Part shown: in pieces, positions 19,348-26,945 of the stretch
Numbering within the stretch: position 1 is the stretch's first letter
How the letters are laid out: every line of letters begins with the position of its first letter
Assembly (NCBI GenBank): GCA_002794105.1
Contig: PHFL01000070.1
Span: forward strand, 34,297-98,296
From: Candidatus Thermochlorobacter aerophilus
GTDB taxonomy: Bacteria; Bacteroidota; Chlorobiia; Chlorobiales; Thermochlorobacteraceae
Direction of reading: 5' to 3'
DNA length: 64,000 bases
Notes under the pieces: generated by a model
What the model saw: only the letters and a program-made list of their open reading frames with translations
Databases searched by the model: none
What the model was told of the DNA's origin: nothing
Translations under genes and position numbers: made by a program

Positions 19348-19824
19348 ATGACAACACATCGCGTGCAACTTTCGCTCTTGTGGCTTGTGATGGTCGTAGG
19401 CATGATGCTGCACTTTGACTATCACGTGAGCGGCATTTTTTACGGCATTGAGCTCAAGCGTCCAAACGCGACGGGCGAATTTCCGCCGACCATTTGGCTC
19501 ATTCGCTTTGTCTTTCAACTTGCGCCAATGATGGCGGTTACATTTTTGCTCTTCTTTGAAGCGCAGTGGTTTCGTGTGGCGCATTTTGGCGTGAGCATTC
19601 TTTACACGCTGGCGCATGGCTCGCACTTGATTCGCGAATTTGAAAAGCCCGACATGTCGCAGCTCAATTTGCTGTCGCTGGTCTTGGTCGTAAGTGTGCT
19701 ACTCAACATCGTTGCGCTTCGCTGGCTCAAAGAAGGCAGAGGAGAGATTAAAGCACAAGATTCTCAACAAGTCGCAACATCATCAATTCATAAAACTGAA
19801 CCAGCATCGATAATGCAATCGTGA
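19348..19824 (+). CDS. Four-helix integral membrane protein
   Basis: A 158-aa protein with about four hydrophobic segments (near residues 7-27, 48-68, 74-92 and 108-127) and a polar C-terminal tail. Conserved-looking His and Tyr residues lie near the first and third helices (LHFDYHVSG, HGSHLIREF), and could be ligands for haem or metal, but I cannot name the family. Its position between the TonB receptor and the HmuY-like gene suggests a role in the same iron/haem island. Confidence 0.6.
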   Translation: MTTHRVQLSLLWLVMVVGMMLHFDYHVSGIFYGIELKRPNATGEFPPTIWLIRFVFQLAPMMAVTFLLFFEAQWFRVAHFGVSILYTLAHGSHLIREFEKPDMSQLNLLSLVLVVSVLLNIVALRWLKEGRGEIKAQDSQQVATSSIHKTEPASIMQS

Positions 19825-19831
19825 GTGAAAT

Positions 19832-19951
19832 AAAAAAGGCGAAGCACGTGGTCCAGACGCGCTTCGCCGATGTGCAAAAACGCGCAAAGAATCCGCTTCG
19901 GTAAAGGGCTTCTTGCAGAGGGGCTGCTAACCCGACTCTTCGTTTTTGCAC
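19832..19951 (-). ncRNA. Candidate structured small RNA with terminator
   Basis: On the minus strand this stretch starts with an 11-bp stem (19941-19951 with 19872-19882, both GTGCAAAAACG-type) enclosing a smaller GCAG/CTGC hairpin. It ends in a strong stem (19838-19848 with 19858-19868) followed by six Us, i.e. a good intrinsic terminator. No minus-strand gene ends here, so a roughly 120-nt RNA is plausible. It could equally be a structured leader or an element read on the plus strand ahead of the HmuY-like gene. It matches no RNA family I know. Confidence 0.35.
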
Positions 19952-19997
19952 GAGAAAGTTACAAAGGAAACATCAATCAAAAATTTTGAAGTCAACC

Positions 19998-20615
19998 ATG
20001 AAGTCAAACATGAAACGCACTTTGCTCTTCATCTTACTTGCACTAACGGGCTTGGCTTGCGGCGAGAGTAACAATAACCCATCAGGCTCGCAGGCACAGA
20101 CCGCATTGCCTGTTCGGACGATTAGAAATCTGCAAGCCGATACAGCGAACACCGGTCGCTTCACGTTCTTCTCGCTGCGCGACAGTGCCATCGTGCCAAA
20201 CAGCGATTCAGCAACCACGCGCTGGGATATTGCCTTTCGCGCCACCACCATCATCATCAACGGCGGACCGATTCGCTTTGGACAAGGCGGGGCAATTGTG
20301 CTGACAGGAACGGATTTCAACACATTGGAAACCTTGCCTGAAACCGGTTGGCGCGTGGATTCTTCGGCAACGAGTTTAGCCATTCCTGTTGGAAGCGGCA
20401 GAGCGTGGTATAACTATAACCAACAAACCAATGTCATCACGCCGATTCCCGGTGTCGTCTTGGGCATTCGCACGGCAGATGGGCGATATGCGAAACTGCA
20501 AATTCTGAGCTACTACCTCAACGCGCCTGCTAATCCAGATGGGTTCGCTGATAGATCGCGCGTCTACACGTTCCGATATGTGTTTCAGCCGAATGGGTCG
20601 AGAACGGTAAAATGA
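19998..20615 (+). CDS. hmuY: HmuY-family haem-binding lipoprotein
   Basis: HmuY proteins are surface or secreted lipoproteins that take haem from host or environmental proteins and hand it to a TonB receptor. The N-terminus is a lipoprotein-like signal with Cys21. The family pattern is present: RFTFFSLRDS with a following WDIAF strand, then a late YAKLQILSYY and YTFRYVFQPNG. The usual haem-ligating His residues of Porphyromonas HmuY are not obvious, as is common in distant relatives. The frame opens at a TTG at 19986; I use ATG 19998 (an internal ATG at 20010 is also possible). The next plus-strand gene is the DUF6607-like gene at 21128. Confidence 0.8.
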   Translation: MKSNMKRTLLFILLALTGLACGESNNNPSGSQAQTALPVRTIRNLQADTANTGRFTFFSLRDSAIVPNSDSATTRWDIAFRATTIIINGGPIRFGQGGAIVLTGTDFNTLETLPETGWRVDSSATSLAIPVGSGRAWYNYNQQTNVITPIPGVVLGIRTADGRYAKLQILSYYLNAPANPDGFADRSRVYTFRYVFQPNGSRTVK

Positions 20616-20618
20616 AAA

Positions 20619-21038
20619 TTACAAGCAGTCAATCACCCATTTGCCATCGTTGGCAGGGTTCACAATGAGTCTCTGTTCTTTGGAATCGACGAGTAAATCC
20701 ATCGCTTCAAGCGCGAGATAGCCGAGCAAGGGCGGCGTGCCATCGTCAGGAAGTTCCATGACGTTCAGGTCGGCATCGCGGTCGAAAATCGTGATGTTGA
20801 CGGGGCTGTATATGCCACGCTTCACCACACCATTTGCGGTTCGGACATCTTTCTCTTTCTGTTTGACCAAGCCAAGTTTCTGAATCATTGACTTTGGCAA
20901 GCAGATGTAAGAGGCACCAGTATCGACCAAAAACTCGACCTCGAGCGAACGGACATTTTCAGGCGCAACCAAGCCTTGCTGTGAGTAGGCAAGGTCGGCG
21001 CTGTTGCGAAGTAATGCGGTGTGCAGGACTCGCCCCAT
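20619..21038 (-). CDS. Retropepsin-like aspartyl protease (clan AA)
   Basis: A 139-aa single-domain protein with the DTGAS catalytic motif at 39-43 (FLVDTGASYICLP) and a second hydrophobic-Gly motif (LLGYLALEAMDLLVD). It belongs to the bacterial clan AA family that dimerises like retroviral protease. The ATG at 21038 (MGRVL) gives the usual family N-terminus; an upstream ATG at 21065 has no ribosome-binding site. It is convergent with the HmuY-like gene (stops 4 bp apart) and lacks a signal peptide, so it is probably cytoplasmic. Confidence 0.8.
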   Translation of the reverse strand: MGRVLHTALLRNSADLAYSQQGLVAPENVRSLEVEFLVDTGASYICLPKSMIQKLGLVKQKEKDVRTANGVVKRGIYSPVNITIFDRDADLNVMELPDDGTPPLLGYLALEAMDLLVDSKEQRLIVNPANDGKWVIDCL

Positions 21039-21127
21039 GCTCAGCGGCTTGTGCTTTGAAAGCATACGACTCGTTAAAGCACTTTTTCACGGTAATCATC
21101 TTTTTCAACCTAAAATACAACGGTACT

Positions 21128-22114
21128 ATGAAATACACTGTGTTTTTATCGCTACTGCTCTCTGCGACAGTGCTTGTCGCACAGCAAAAACAGCCTGCGC
21201 TGACATCTGAATCAATAAGCAAAAAAGAGCAAGACCGACAAGCTATTAAAGCAATGGCAGGCACTTACTTCGTGGATTTTCGCTATGCGGAGACCTTCAC
21301 CGAAAATCCCGATTACAATCTCAAAGAGCCTTATCGCGCCAGCGGCTTGGAATACATCACAATCGATGAAGAGACCGAAGACAAAATCTCGCTCCTGCAT
21401 CTTTTGATTATGGAAAATTCCAAAGGCGAAAAATCCATCATCAAACATTGGCGCGAAGATTGGCTCTACGAGAACACCGACCTCTATGTCTATGACCACG
21501 ACCTCAAATGGCGTTATGTGAAACTTTCACCTGAGCAAGTGAAAGGACAATGGACGCAGAAAGTCTATTCAGTCGACGATAGCCCGCGCTACGAAGGCAC
21601 TGGCACATGGGTGCATGTCGACGGCAAGCATTATTGGGAATCAGTAGCTGATGCGCCCTTGCCACGCCGCGAATACACGAAGCGAAGCGACTACAATGTC
21701 TTGCGACGCAGAAACCGTCACATCTTAACCGACTACGGATTTCTGCATGAGCAAGACAACATCAAACTCATTCGCACCGAAGGCAAGCCAGATGTAGAAC
21801 TGGTTCAGGAAAAGGGCTTGAACATGTATAAGCGCGTGGATGATGCTGAAGCAGGCTTGCCGGGCAAAAAGTGGTGGGAAGAGCATCGCCCATTCTGGCG
21901 CGAAGTGCTTGCCGTGTGGAGCGACATCTATGCACGCCGCAAAGATGTTGCCTTCAAGGAAAAGGGCGGAGACAGCAAACTTGCCGAAGCCTTGTTCAAA
22001 CTGGATGAAGAAAGTCTCAAGCAACAGAAAACACCAGAGCGCATGAGAGCGGAAATCCGCGCGCTCATTGAGTCGCACTTCAGAACCGTAGAGCTGGGCG
22101 TGCAAACAAAGTAG
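21128..22114 (+). CDS. DUF6607-like exported protein
   Basis: A 328-aa protein with a clear signal peptide (MKYTVFLSLLLSATVLVAQQ). The mature part is rich in Trp and Tyr (HWREDWLYENTDLYVYDHDL, then TGTWVHVDGKHYWESV), as in the DUF6607 proteins that sit in haem/iron loci of Bacteroidota. The frame runs further upstream but the signal peptide fixes the start at 21128. Function is unknown. The neighbouring HmuY-like protein, TonB receptor and flavodoxin support a link with haem handling. Confidence 0.75.
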   Translation: MKYTVFLSLLLSATVLVAQQKQPALTSESISKKEQDRQAIKAMAGTYFVDFRYAETFTENPDYNLKEPYRASGLEYITIDEETEDKISLLHLLIMENSKGEKSIIKHWREDWLYENTDLYVYDHDLKWRYVKLSPEQVKGQWTQKVYSVDDSPRYEGTGTWVHVDGKHYWESVADAPLPRREYTKRSDYNVLRRRNRHILTDYGFLHEQDNIKLIRTEGKPDVELVQEKGLNMYKRVDDAEAGLPGKKWWEEHRPFWREVLAVWSDIYARRKDVAFKEKGGDSKLAEALFKLDEESLKQQKTPERMRAEIRALIESHFRTVELGVQTK

Positions 22115-22126
22115 CGCAAGGGTAAC

Positions 22127-22390
22127 ATGCAAGAAGTTCATCAAAGCATTGCCGTTTGGCAACTAATAGAGCGTGTCGTTTGGGGACTGGAAATCGTGTT
22201 CGGGTTTGCGTTTGGAGTTGCATTCTCGATTCTGTGGGCAATAGTAATCAATGTGTTTGCAGGGAAAAAAGAACGCAAAACCGATGCAATCAAGAAAGAC
22301 AAAAAGCTAAAAACAACGGCTGAACCGATGCAAGATGCAGTTGCTTGCCAACAATGCAATGTGTTCTTCCGATGCTTTTCGCTCAACTGA
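22127..22390 (+). CDS. Small single-pass membrane protein
   Basis: An 87-aa protein starting 12 bp after the DUF6607-like stop. It has one long hydrophobic helix (about 19-45), a Lys-rich stretch and a C-terminal CQQCNVFFRC cluster of three Cys that could bind metal. I do not recognise it. The tight spacing on both sides (flavodoxin starts 41 bp later) supports it as a real gene, but the evidence is positional. Confidence 0.45.
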   Translation: MQEVHQSIAVWQLIERVVWGLEIVFGFAFGVAFSILWAIVINVFAGKKERKTDAIKKDKKLKTTAEPMQDAVACQQCNVFFRCFSLN

Positions 22391-22431
22391 TGAAAAACGG
22401 CTTTTTTTAACAATCAGAACACATACAAGCA

Positions 22432-22959
22432 ATGGGATACATCGGACTTTTTTACGGCACACAAACAGGCAACACTGAACTGGTTGCCAGAAAAATTCAA
22501 CAAGAGTTAGGCGAAGAGATTGTCGATCTCTACAATGTCAAAGACGCAACAGCGGAAGATATGGCGCAATACTCGATTCTCATTCTGGCAGCGCCGACTT
22601 GGTATGACGGCGAAATGCAGGCAGACTGGGAAGACTTCATGCCGAAGTTAGAATCGATTGATTTCACCGATAAGTATGTGGGCTTTGTGGCACTGGGCGA
22701 CCAAGTTGGCTACTCACAATACTTCGTGGATTCTATCGGCGTGATTGCAGAAGCTGTAACCTCGCGCGGCGCGCAAGTCTTTGGACTGTGGCCAAGAAAA
22801 GGCTATGAGTTCGAGTCCTCGAAAGGACTCTACAACGATGAAATGTTCTGGGGCTTGGTGCTTGACTTTGAAAATCAAGGTGACTTGACGGATAAACGCA
22901 TCAAGCAGTGGTGCGCGCAGATTCGCGAAGAACTCGGCATTGATGCACAAGCATCATAA
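22432..22959 (+). CDS. fldA: Flavodoxin (long-chain)
   Basis: FMN electron carrier that replaces ferredoxin under iron limitation. The phosphate-binding loop GTQTGNTE is at residues 10-17, followed by the isoalloxazine-contacting APTWYDGEMQADWEDF and the 90s loop ALGDQVGYSQYF. The length of 175 aa with the long-chain insert is normal. It sits in the haem/iron island, consistent with iron-starvation control. A terminator follows at 23017-23057. A 38-bp copy of its 3' end recurs at 24640. Confidence 0.94.
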   Translation: MGYIGLFYGTQTGNTELVARKIQQELGEEIVDLYNVKDATAEDMAQYSILILAAPTWYDGEMQADWEDFMPKLESIDFTDKYVGFVALGDQVGYSQYFVDSIGVIAEAVTSRGAQVFGLWPRKGYEFESSKGLYNDEMFWGLVLDFENQGDLTDKRIKQWCAQIREELGIDAQAS

Positions 22960-23016
22960 TGTTGGAATGTGCGCCTGAATTGTACTTTGTGTTCTGTGTG
23001 ATTCCAGAGCAAAAAT

Positions 23017-23057
23017 CCCTCGAGATGAACGTGCGTCGCATCTCGGGGGACGTTTTT
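23017..23057 (+). terminator. Rho-independent terminator after flavodoxin
   Basis: CCCTCGAGATG (23017-23027) pairs with CATCTCGGGGG (about 23039-23049) with one G-U, then ACGTTTTT. It is 57 bp past the flavodoxin stop. Confidence 0.75.
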
Positions 23058-23074
23058 CAACCTAAAAAATTTGA

Positions 23075-23446
23075 ATGATGACTAAACCGATTGATTCACA
23101 CCCAGATAGTGTGTTGCTCTCCGAAACCGCCAAAGGCGCAGTCCGATACTGCCCAAACTGCCACAGAATAAGTGTTGAGTTCGAGAACCTGCTTGTGGAA
23201 TTCACGTTGCAAGAGTTTTTGAGTTTTCGTCACTCGCTCGACCTGATGGATTTTGAAGCCATCGCTGAGCAAAACGCCTGTTTGCCGCTTCGGCGAAAGT
23301 TGATTTGGGAGTTCAAAAACTCCCCTTTGAAAGGGATATTTCATCTCAATGAAGTTGCCGAATTGACAACGCTCGTCAGGAGCGCAGAAACCGCACTCAC
23401 GCATTTTCACTTGCGCGGGTCAGCAATCAACTATCCAACAAACTAA
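23075..23446 (+). CDS. DUF6686-like small protein with CxxC
   Basis: A 123-aa soluble protein with an N-terminal YCPNCHRISVEF zinc-ribbon-like CxxC followed by LLVEFTLQEFLSF, the pattern of the DUF6686 family in Bacteroidota. Only one CxxC is present, so a full zinc ribbon is uncertain. Its stop overlaps the start of the PepSY protein by one base (TAATG), so the two are probably translated together. Role unknown; context points to iron or haem metabolism. Confidence 0.65.
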   Translation: MMTKPIDSHPDSVLLSETAKGAVRYCPNCHRISVEFENLLVEFTLQEFLSFRHSLDLMDFEAIAEQNACLPLRRKLIWEFKNSPLKGIFHLNEVAELTTLVRSAETALTHFHLRGSAINYPTN

Positions 23447-24624
23447 TGCATATGAAAAAGGTTACACAAAAAGTTTTTACGCTCCACTCGTGGTTTGGAC
23501 TGCTTGCGGGCGCGTTTATGATTTTGATTGGCATAACAGGCTCATTGCTTGTCTTTTCAGATGAATTAGATGAGTGGATATACAAAGAGTTTGCTGTCGT
23601 GGTGCCCAGCGGTGAGCCAAAATCTTTTGATGCGCTTATCGGTGAGTTGCGTGCGCAGTATCCTGATGCAAAAGTTTTGCGTCTGACAAAAAGCCACTCG
23701 CCTGACCGCGCATACACGGCGATTCTGCAAATTGGAAAAGAGCGGCTTTACACATATCAAAATCAATACACGGGCGAGGTAACGGGAAAAATTGAAGTTC
23801 ACTCGCGGCTCACGAATTGGCTCTTGCGCTTGCACTTCACGCTCTTGGCGCGTCCATTTGGCGATGCGATTGTAGCGATAGTCGGTGCGTTGTTTATCGG
23901 ACTGTCGCTGACAGGCTTGTGGATTCAGCGCAAATCGCTGTTCAGTGTCTACACCAAAGCCATTCGTTGGAAAGCGGGCGCAAAGGTTGCCTCTCACGAC
24001 TTGCACCTGCTCACAGGTTCAGCGTCAGTGGCGTTCTGCATTGTAATGGCAGTGAGCGGATTTTATATGATGCTCTACACGCTTGACATCGAGTGGTGGC
24101 AAAAGCAACTTGCCGCTCGCAAAACTGCCGATGAAAAAAGAGTCGAGGCAAAGCCGAGTGCTTTTACACTTTCGGCAGATTCACTGCTCAATGTCTCAAA
24201 GAACTTGATTGAGGAGTTTGAGCCAAAGAGCCTCATTCTGCCTCAAAACGACAAAGCCCCGATTCGCGTGCTGGGCTATGCGAAGTCGTCAAACCCCTTT
24301 TATAGCGAGTTCAGCAGTTATGTGAATTTCAAACAAGATGGCAGCGTCATTAAAGTGCATGACATACGGCAAGCAAGCCTCAGTGAAAAGGCAGATATGA
24401 TATTGAAACAACTGCATTTTGGGCAGTTCGGTGGCATTTGGATTAAAATCATTTACGCTTTGGGAGGCTTTACGCCGGCGATTCTCTCAATCACGGGCTT
24501 CGTGCTGTGGTGGAAACGGCGACGAAGAAAGGAAGTTCCAAAGCAGGTAGTGCGTAAGATAAACCGACCTGTCGCCGTGCCCTTGCCGAAAGTCGTGGTG
24601 ATGCGAGCAAGTAAGTCAAATTGA
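23446..24624 (+). CDS. PepSY-associated TM helix protein (PiuB-like)
   Basis: A 392-aa inner-membrane protein. The first helix carries the family motif HSWFGLLAGAFMILIGITGS with the conserved His. A periplasmic PepSY region follows, then helices near 125-150 and 180-210, and a last one near 340-360 (GGFTPAILSITGFVLWWKRR). Such proteins sit beside TonB receptors for iron-siderophore or haem uptake and are thought to reduce or release the metal. It is coupled to the upstream DUF6686-like gene by a one-base overlap. Confidence 0.85.
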   Translation: MHMKKVTQKVFTLHSWFGLLAGAFMILIGITGSLLVFSDELDEWIYKEFAVVVPSGEPKSFDALIGELRAQYPDAKVLRLTKSHSPDRAYTAILQIGKERLYTYQNQYTGEVTGKIEVHSRLTNWLLRLHFTLLARPFGDAIVAIVGALFIGLSLTGLWIQRKSLFSVYTKAIRWKAGAKVASHDLHLLTGSASVAFCIVMAVSGFYMMLYTLDIEWWQKQLAARKTADEKRVEAKPSAFTLSADSLLNVSKNLIEEFEPKSLILPQNDKAPIRVLGYAKSSNPFYSEFSSYVNFKQDGSVIKVHDIRQASLSEKADMILKQLHFGQFGGIWIKIIYALGGFTPAILSITGFVLWWKRRRRKEVPKQVVRKINRPVAVPLPKVVVMRASKSN

Positions 24625-24639
24625 AAAATCGCATGAAGT

Positions 24640-24677
24640 GCAGATTCGCGAAGAACTCGGCATTGATGCAACATCAT
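24640..24677 (+). repeat. Partial copy of the flavodoxin 3' end
   Basis: GCAGATTCGCGAAGAACTCG and the next 12 bases, followed by ACATCAT, reproduce the last codons of the flavodoxin gene (22917-22957) with a short deletion. It lies directly after the PepSY gene stop, as if a second flavodoxin copy had been lost by deletion or recombination. Confidence 0.7.
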
Positions 24678-24762
24678 TGCAGCTCAACTGACGAGTAAGC
24701 ATAAATGAGTTTCTGCGGCATCGTTTGTCGTTGTGTTCTTTCCAAGCATACTACTTGTAAGT

Positions 24763-24799
24763 TCTCCTCAGCGCAGGCAGACGCTGGGGAGACTTTTTT
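24763..24799 (+). terminator. Rho-independent terminator after PepSY gene
   Basis: TCTCCTCAGCG (24763-24773) pairs with CGCTGGGGAGA (24782-24792) with one G-U and is followed by CTTTTTT. It ends the iron-island transcript before the convergent minus-strand genes. Confidence 0.8.
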
Positions 24800-24855
24800 A
24801 GATGAAGTGATAAAAGCAGTAGTTGCCGTAAAAAATTGCAAACTGCAAGTGTGAG

Positions 24856-25134
24856 CTAATCAGCAGAAAGGATAGTCCATAAGCCAATCGCAACGAAGCC
24901 AATGCCAGCAATCCATTTCAGAATTTTCGGCGAAATCCATTTGCCTAACTGTTCGCCGACCACAACGCCAATGCCTGCCGCCAGCACCAACGCCGCCGCC
25001 GAGCCAAAGAAAATCGCCCACTTGTTGGCTTCCGCTTTCGTGGCAAAAAGCATGGTGGCAAGCTGCGTCTTGTCTCCAATTTCAGCCAGGAACACCGTGA
25101 TAAAGACCGTTGAGAAAATGCTCCAAAAAGACAT
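24856..25134 (-). CDS. GDT1/TMEM165-family (UPF0016) cation exchanger
   Basis: A 92-aa membrane protein with three helices and the family signature EIGDKTQLA near residues 18-26, whose acidic residues bind the cation. Family members exchange Mn2+ or Ca2+ for protons. This is the half-length form that must pair (homodimer or with a second half) to make the six-helix exchanger. No second half is adjacent. The BamA-like gene lies 20 bp beyond its start on the same strand. Confidence 0.85.
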   Translation of the reverse strand: MSFWSIFSTVFITVFLAEIGDKTQLATMLFATKAEANKWAIFFGSAAALVLAAGIGVVVGEQLGKWISPKILKWIAGIGFVAIGLWTILSAD

Positions 25135-25154
25135 CGTTGGTTTTTTAGGTTGAG

Positions 25155-26624
25155 TTAAAAAATATGTTGGAAGCCAAAGAAGAACTGATCTGCCTCTGTG
25201 CTTCGAGCGAAGTCAAATCGCAGAATGGTGGCTTGATTCCAAGCGATGCGCGCGCCAATGCCATAGTTCCAACGGTAATCTCTAAACCCAAAATCAGAAA
25301 TATCGTCCCACACTCTTCCCAAGTCTAAGAAAGGCACAACCCCGAACGAAAAAGTTTGACCAAGAAACTGAACCTTGTAGAAACGTGAGCGCAGTTCAAG
25401 GTTGACTAATGCCGTGAGCGGTCCGGTAAATCGGTATTCGCGAAAGCCGCGAAGGGAACGCGCCCCGCCCAAGACTTCCGTGCCGCCGGCTTCTGATTGG
25501 CTCGAGAGGTCGAAGGCTTCGTAGAAAGGCACTTTGCTTCCCCAGATGTAGCCCAAGTTCCAACAACTTGCAAATGTCAGGCGCACATCGTTCTGCTGAT
25601 AGATAGGCAGAAATGCTTCTATCTGAATCAAATTTTTATCAAAACTAAACTCCGAACCGAACCAAGGGCGCGAATGCTCGTGAGAGTACTCAATGAAAAC
25701 ACCATGCGACGGGTCAGGCTCAAAATCGCGCGTGTCATAAATCACGGCGAAGGCAAAGATGCTCTCCCGTCCGCCGTTGTAGCCGGCAATGTTAAGCCTT
25801 TCCCAAGGATTGCCAGGCGTGATGCCCAGAAAATCTTCGGTGAGCCGTGTGCGCCCATTTAGAACGCCTTTAACTTCATTGCCATCAAGGTCAAAGGCTT
25901 CTTCGGCTTCTTGATTGAAATAATCTTTGATGCCAATGAAGAGCAACTCATAGCCGAACATCAGGCGCAATTTCCCTCCAAGAAGCACGCGCTCCACTAA
26001 GATGTTGTAGAGATTTTCTGTGTAAATAACTTCATTGTAATGACGGTCGGTCACGGTTGCCGCTTCACCAATAGATGGATTCCCGGGACGCACAATCGCT
26101 AAGTTTTCGAGATAGGGGTCGATTCTCGAAAAGGTTTGAACTTGATTAGTGGCTTTGTTCAGGAAACGAAGTGGCTGCATGGTAACCGCACCAATGCCGA
26201 AGTATTGGAAATTTGGGTCTTCTTCAAACACAGCATCAATTCTCACGCGCCATTCTGTATCAAAAATGTATGGAAAATCCATGTTGATGGCGGCGTTCCA
26301 TTTTCCACTTTGGAACACTTGGAACGAGCCTATATAACGCTGGCGATACGGCGTGTATTCAAAGAAGGGGTCTTGGCGCGTGCCGTTTTGGTAGATGAAA
26401 AAGTTGCCACCAATGCCAAAGCCATTGATAGGATTTTGCTCAAACTCTGGCAGGCCTGTCAGGTAAAGTCCCTCGACTTTATCGCGGATTTCTTCATCGG
26501 TTAACCGTTTTTCAGGCGCAATCGGAAATGGCAACTTGGGCTTCGGAAGCGAGTCAGAAAATTGGGCAAAAAGAGGCTGAGCTGTTGCTATAAATGCAAG
26601 AAGAACAATGTTTCGCAGCATCAT
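25155..26624 (-). CDS. BamA/TamA-like outer-membrane beta-barrel protein
   Basis: A 489-aa protein with a signal peptide (MMLRNIVLLAFIATAQPLFAQ) and a C-terminal bacterial surface antigen barrel. The barrel has repeated amphipathic strands, LRGFREYRFTGPLTALVNLE near residues 390-410 (the LRGF motif resembles the VRGY-type barrel loop of Omp85 proteins), and a terminal Phe (GFQHIF). No POTRA repeats are evident in the roughly 100 residues before the barrel, so it is a short Omp85 relative rather than BamA itself. The frame extends upstream through a repeat to 26747, but the signal peptide sets the start at 26624. Confidence 0.75.
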   Translation of the reverse strand: MMLRNIVLLAFIATAQPLFAQFSDSLPKPKLPFPIAPEKRLTDEEIRDKVEGLYLTGLPEFEQNPINGFGIGGNFFIYQNGTRQDPFFEYTPYRQRYIGSFQVFQSGKWNAAINMDFPYIFDTEWRVRIDAVFEEDPNFQYFGIGAVTMQPLRFLNKATNQVQTFSRIDPYLENLAIVRPGNPSIGEAATVTDRHYNEVIYTENLYNILVERVLLGGKLRLMFGYELLFIGIKDYFNQEAEEAFDLDGNEVKGVLNGRTRLTEDFLGITPGNPWERLNIAGYNGGRESIFAFAVIYDTRDFEPDPSHGVFIEYSHEHSRPWFGSEFSFDKNLIQIEAFLPIYQQNDVRLTFASCWNLGYIWGSKVPFYEAFDLSSQSEAGGTEVLGGARSLRGFREYRFTGPLTALVNLELRSRFYKVQFLGQTFSFGVVPFLDLGRVWDDISDFGFRDYRWNYGIGARIAWNQATILRFDFARSTEADQFFFGFQHIF

Positions 26625-26662
26625 GATGATTTTGAGTTTAGCCGTGTTGCGTGAGTGTTTTT

Positions 26663-26747
26663 TTGACCTCACCCTGTTTCGGCGTTGCCGAAACGTCCCT
26701 CTCCTTGTGAAGGAGAGGGATGCCGCGCAGCGACAGGGTGAGGTCAA
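26663..26747. repeat. REP-like palindromic element, type A
   Basis: A 15-bp perfect inverted repeat, TTGACCTCACCCTGT (26663-26677) and ACAGGGTGAGGTCAA (26733-26747), encloses two further hairpins (TTTCGGC/GCCGAAA, and TCCCTCTCCTT/AAGGAGAGGGA). The same three-stem unit recurs at 31374-31449, 44105-44184, 58379-58460, 60042-60110 and 60223-60291. It lies between the BamA-like gene and MgtE. Confidence 0.85.
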
Positions 26748-26776
26748 CTTCTTATGCCAAATCTGTCACGCTGTAT

Positions 26777-26931
26777 GAAGTGAAGAATCCACAATGGATT
26801 CCTCGCTTGCGCTCGGAATGACATCAGTCCGTCATGCTGGGCGAATCAAAAGCCTTACTGTTTGTCATTCTGAACGGAGCGAAGCGAAGTGAAGAATCCA
26901 CAATGGATTCCTCGCTTGCGCTCGGAATGTC
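26777..26931. repeat. REP-like element type B, two tandem copies
   Basis: GAAGTGAAGAATCCACAATG and the following TGGATTCCTCGCTTGCGCTC up to CGGAATG occur twice (about 26777-26822 and 26884-26931), almost identical, separated by a half copy in the opposite sense. Related copies are at 31304-31363, 39694-39760 and 59902-60020. Together with the type A element this accounts for almost all of 26625-26945. Confidence 0.8.
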
Positions 26932-26945
26932 AGGCAATCCCGGCA

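Noticed and set aside
19831..19951. SRP RNA, tmRNA or tRNA in the structured region before hmuY
   Set aside because: The SRP signature (GGAAGGAAGCAGCC type), tmRNA ends and tRNA T-loop motif are all absent.
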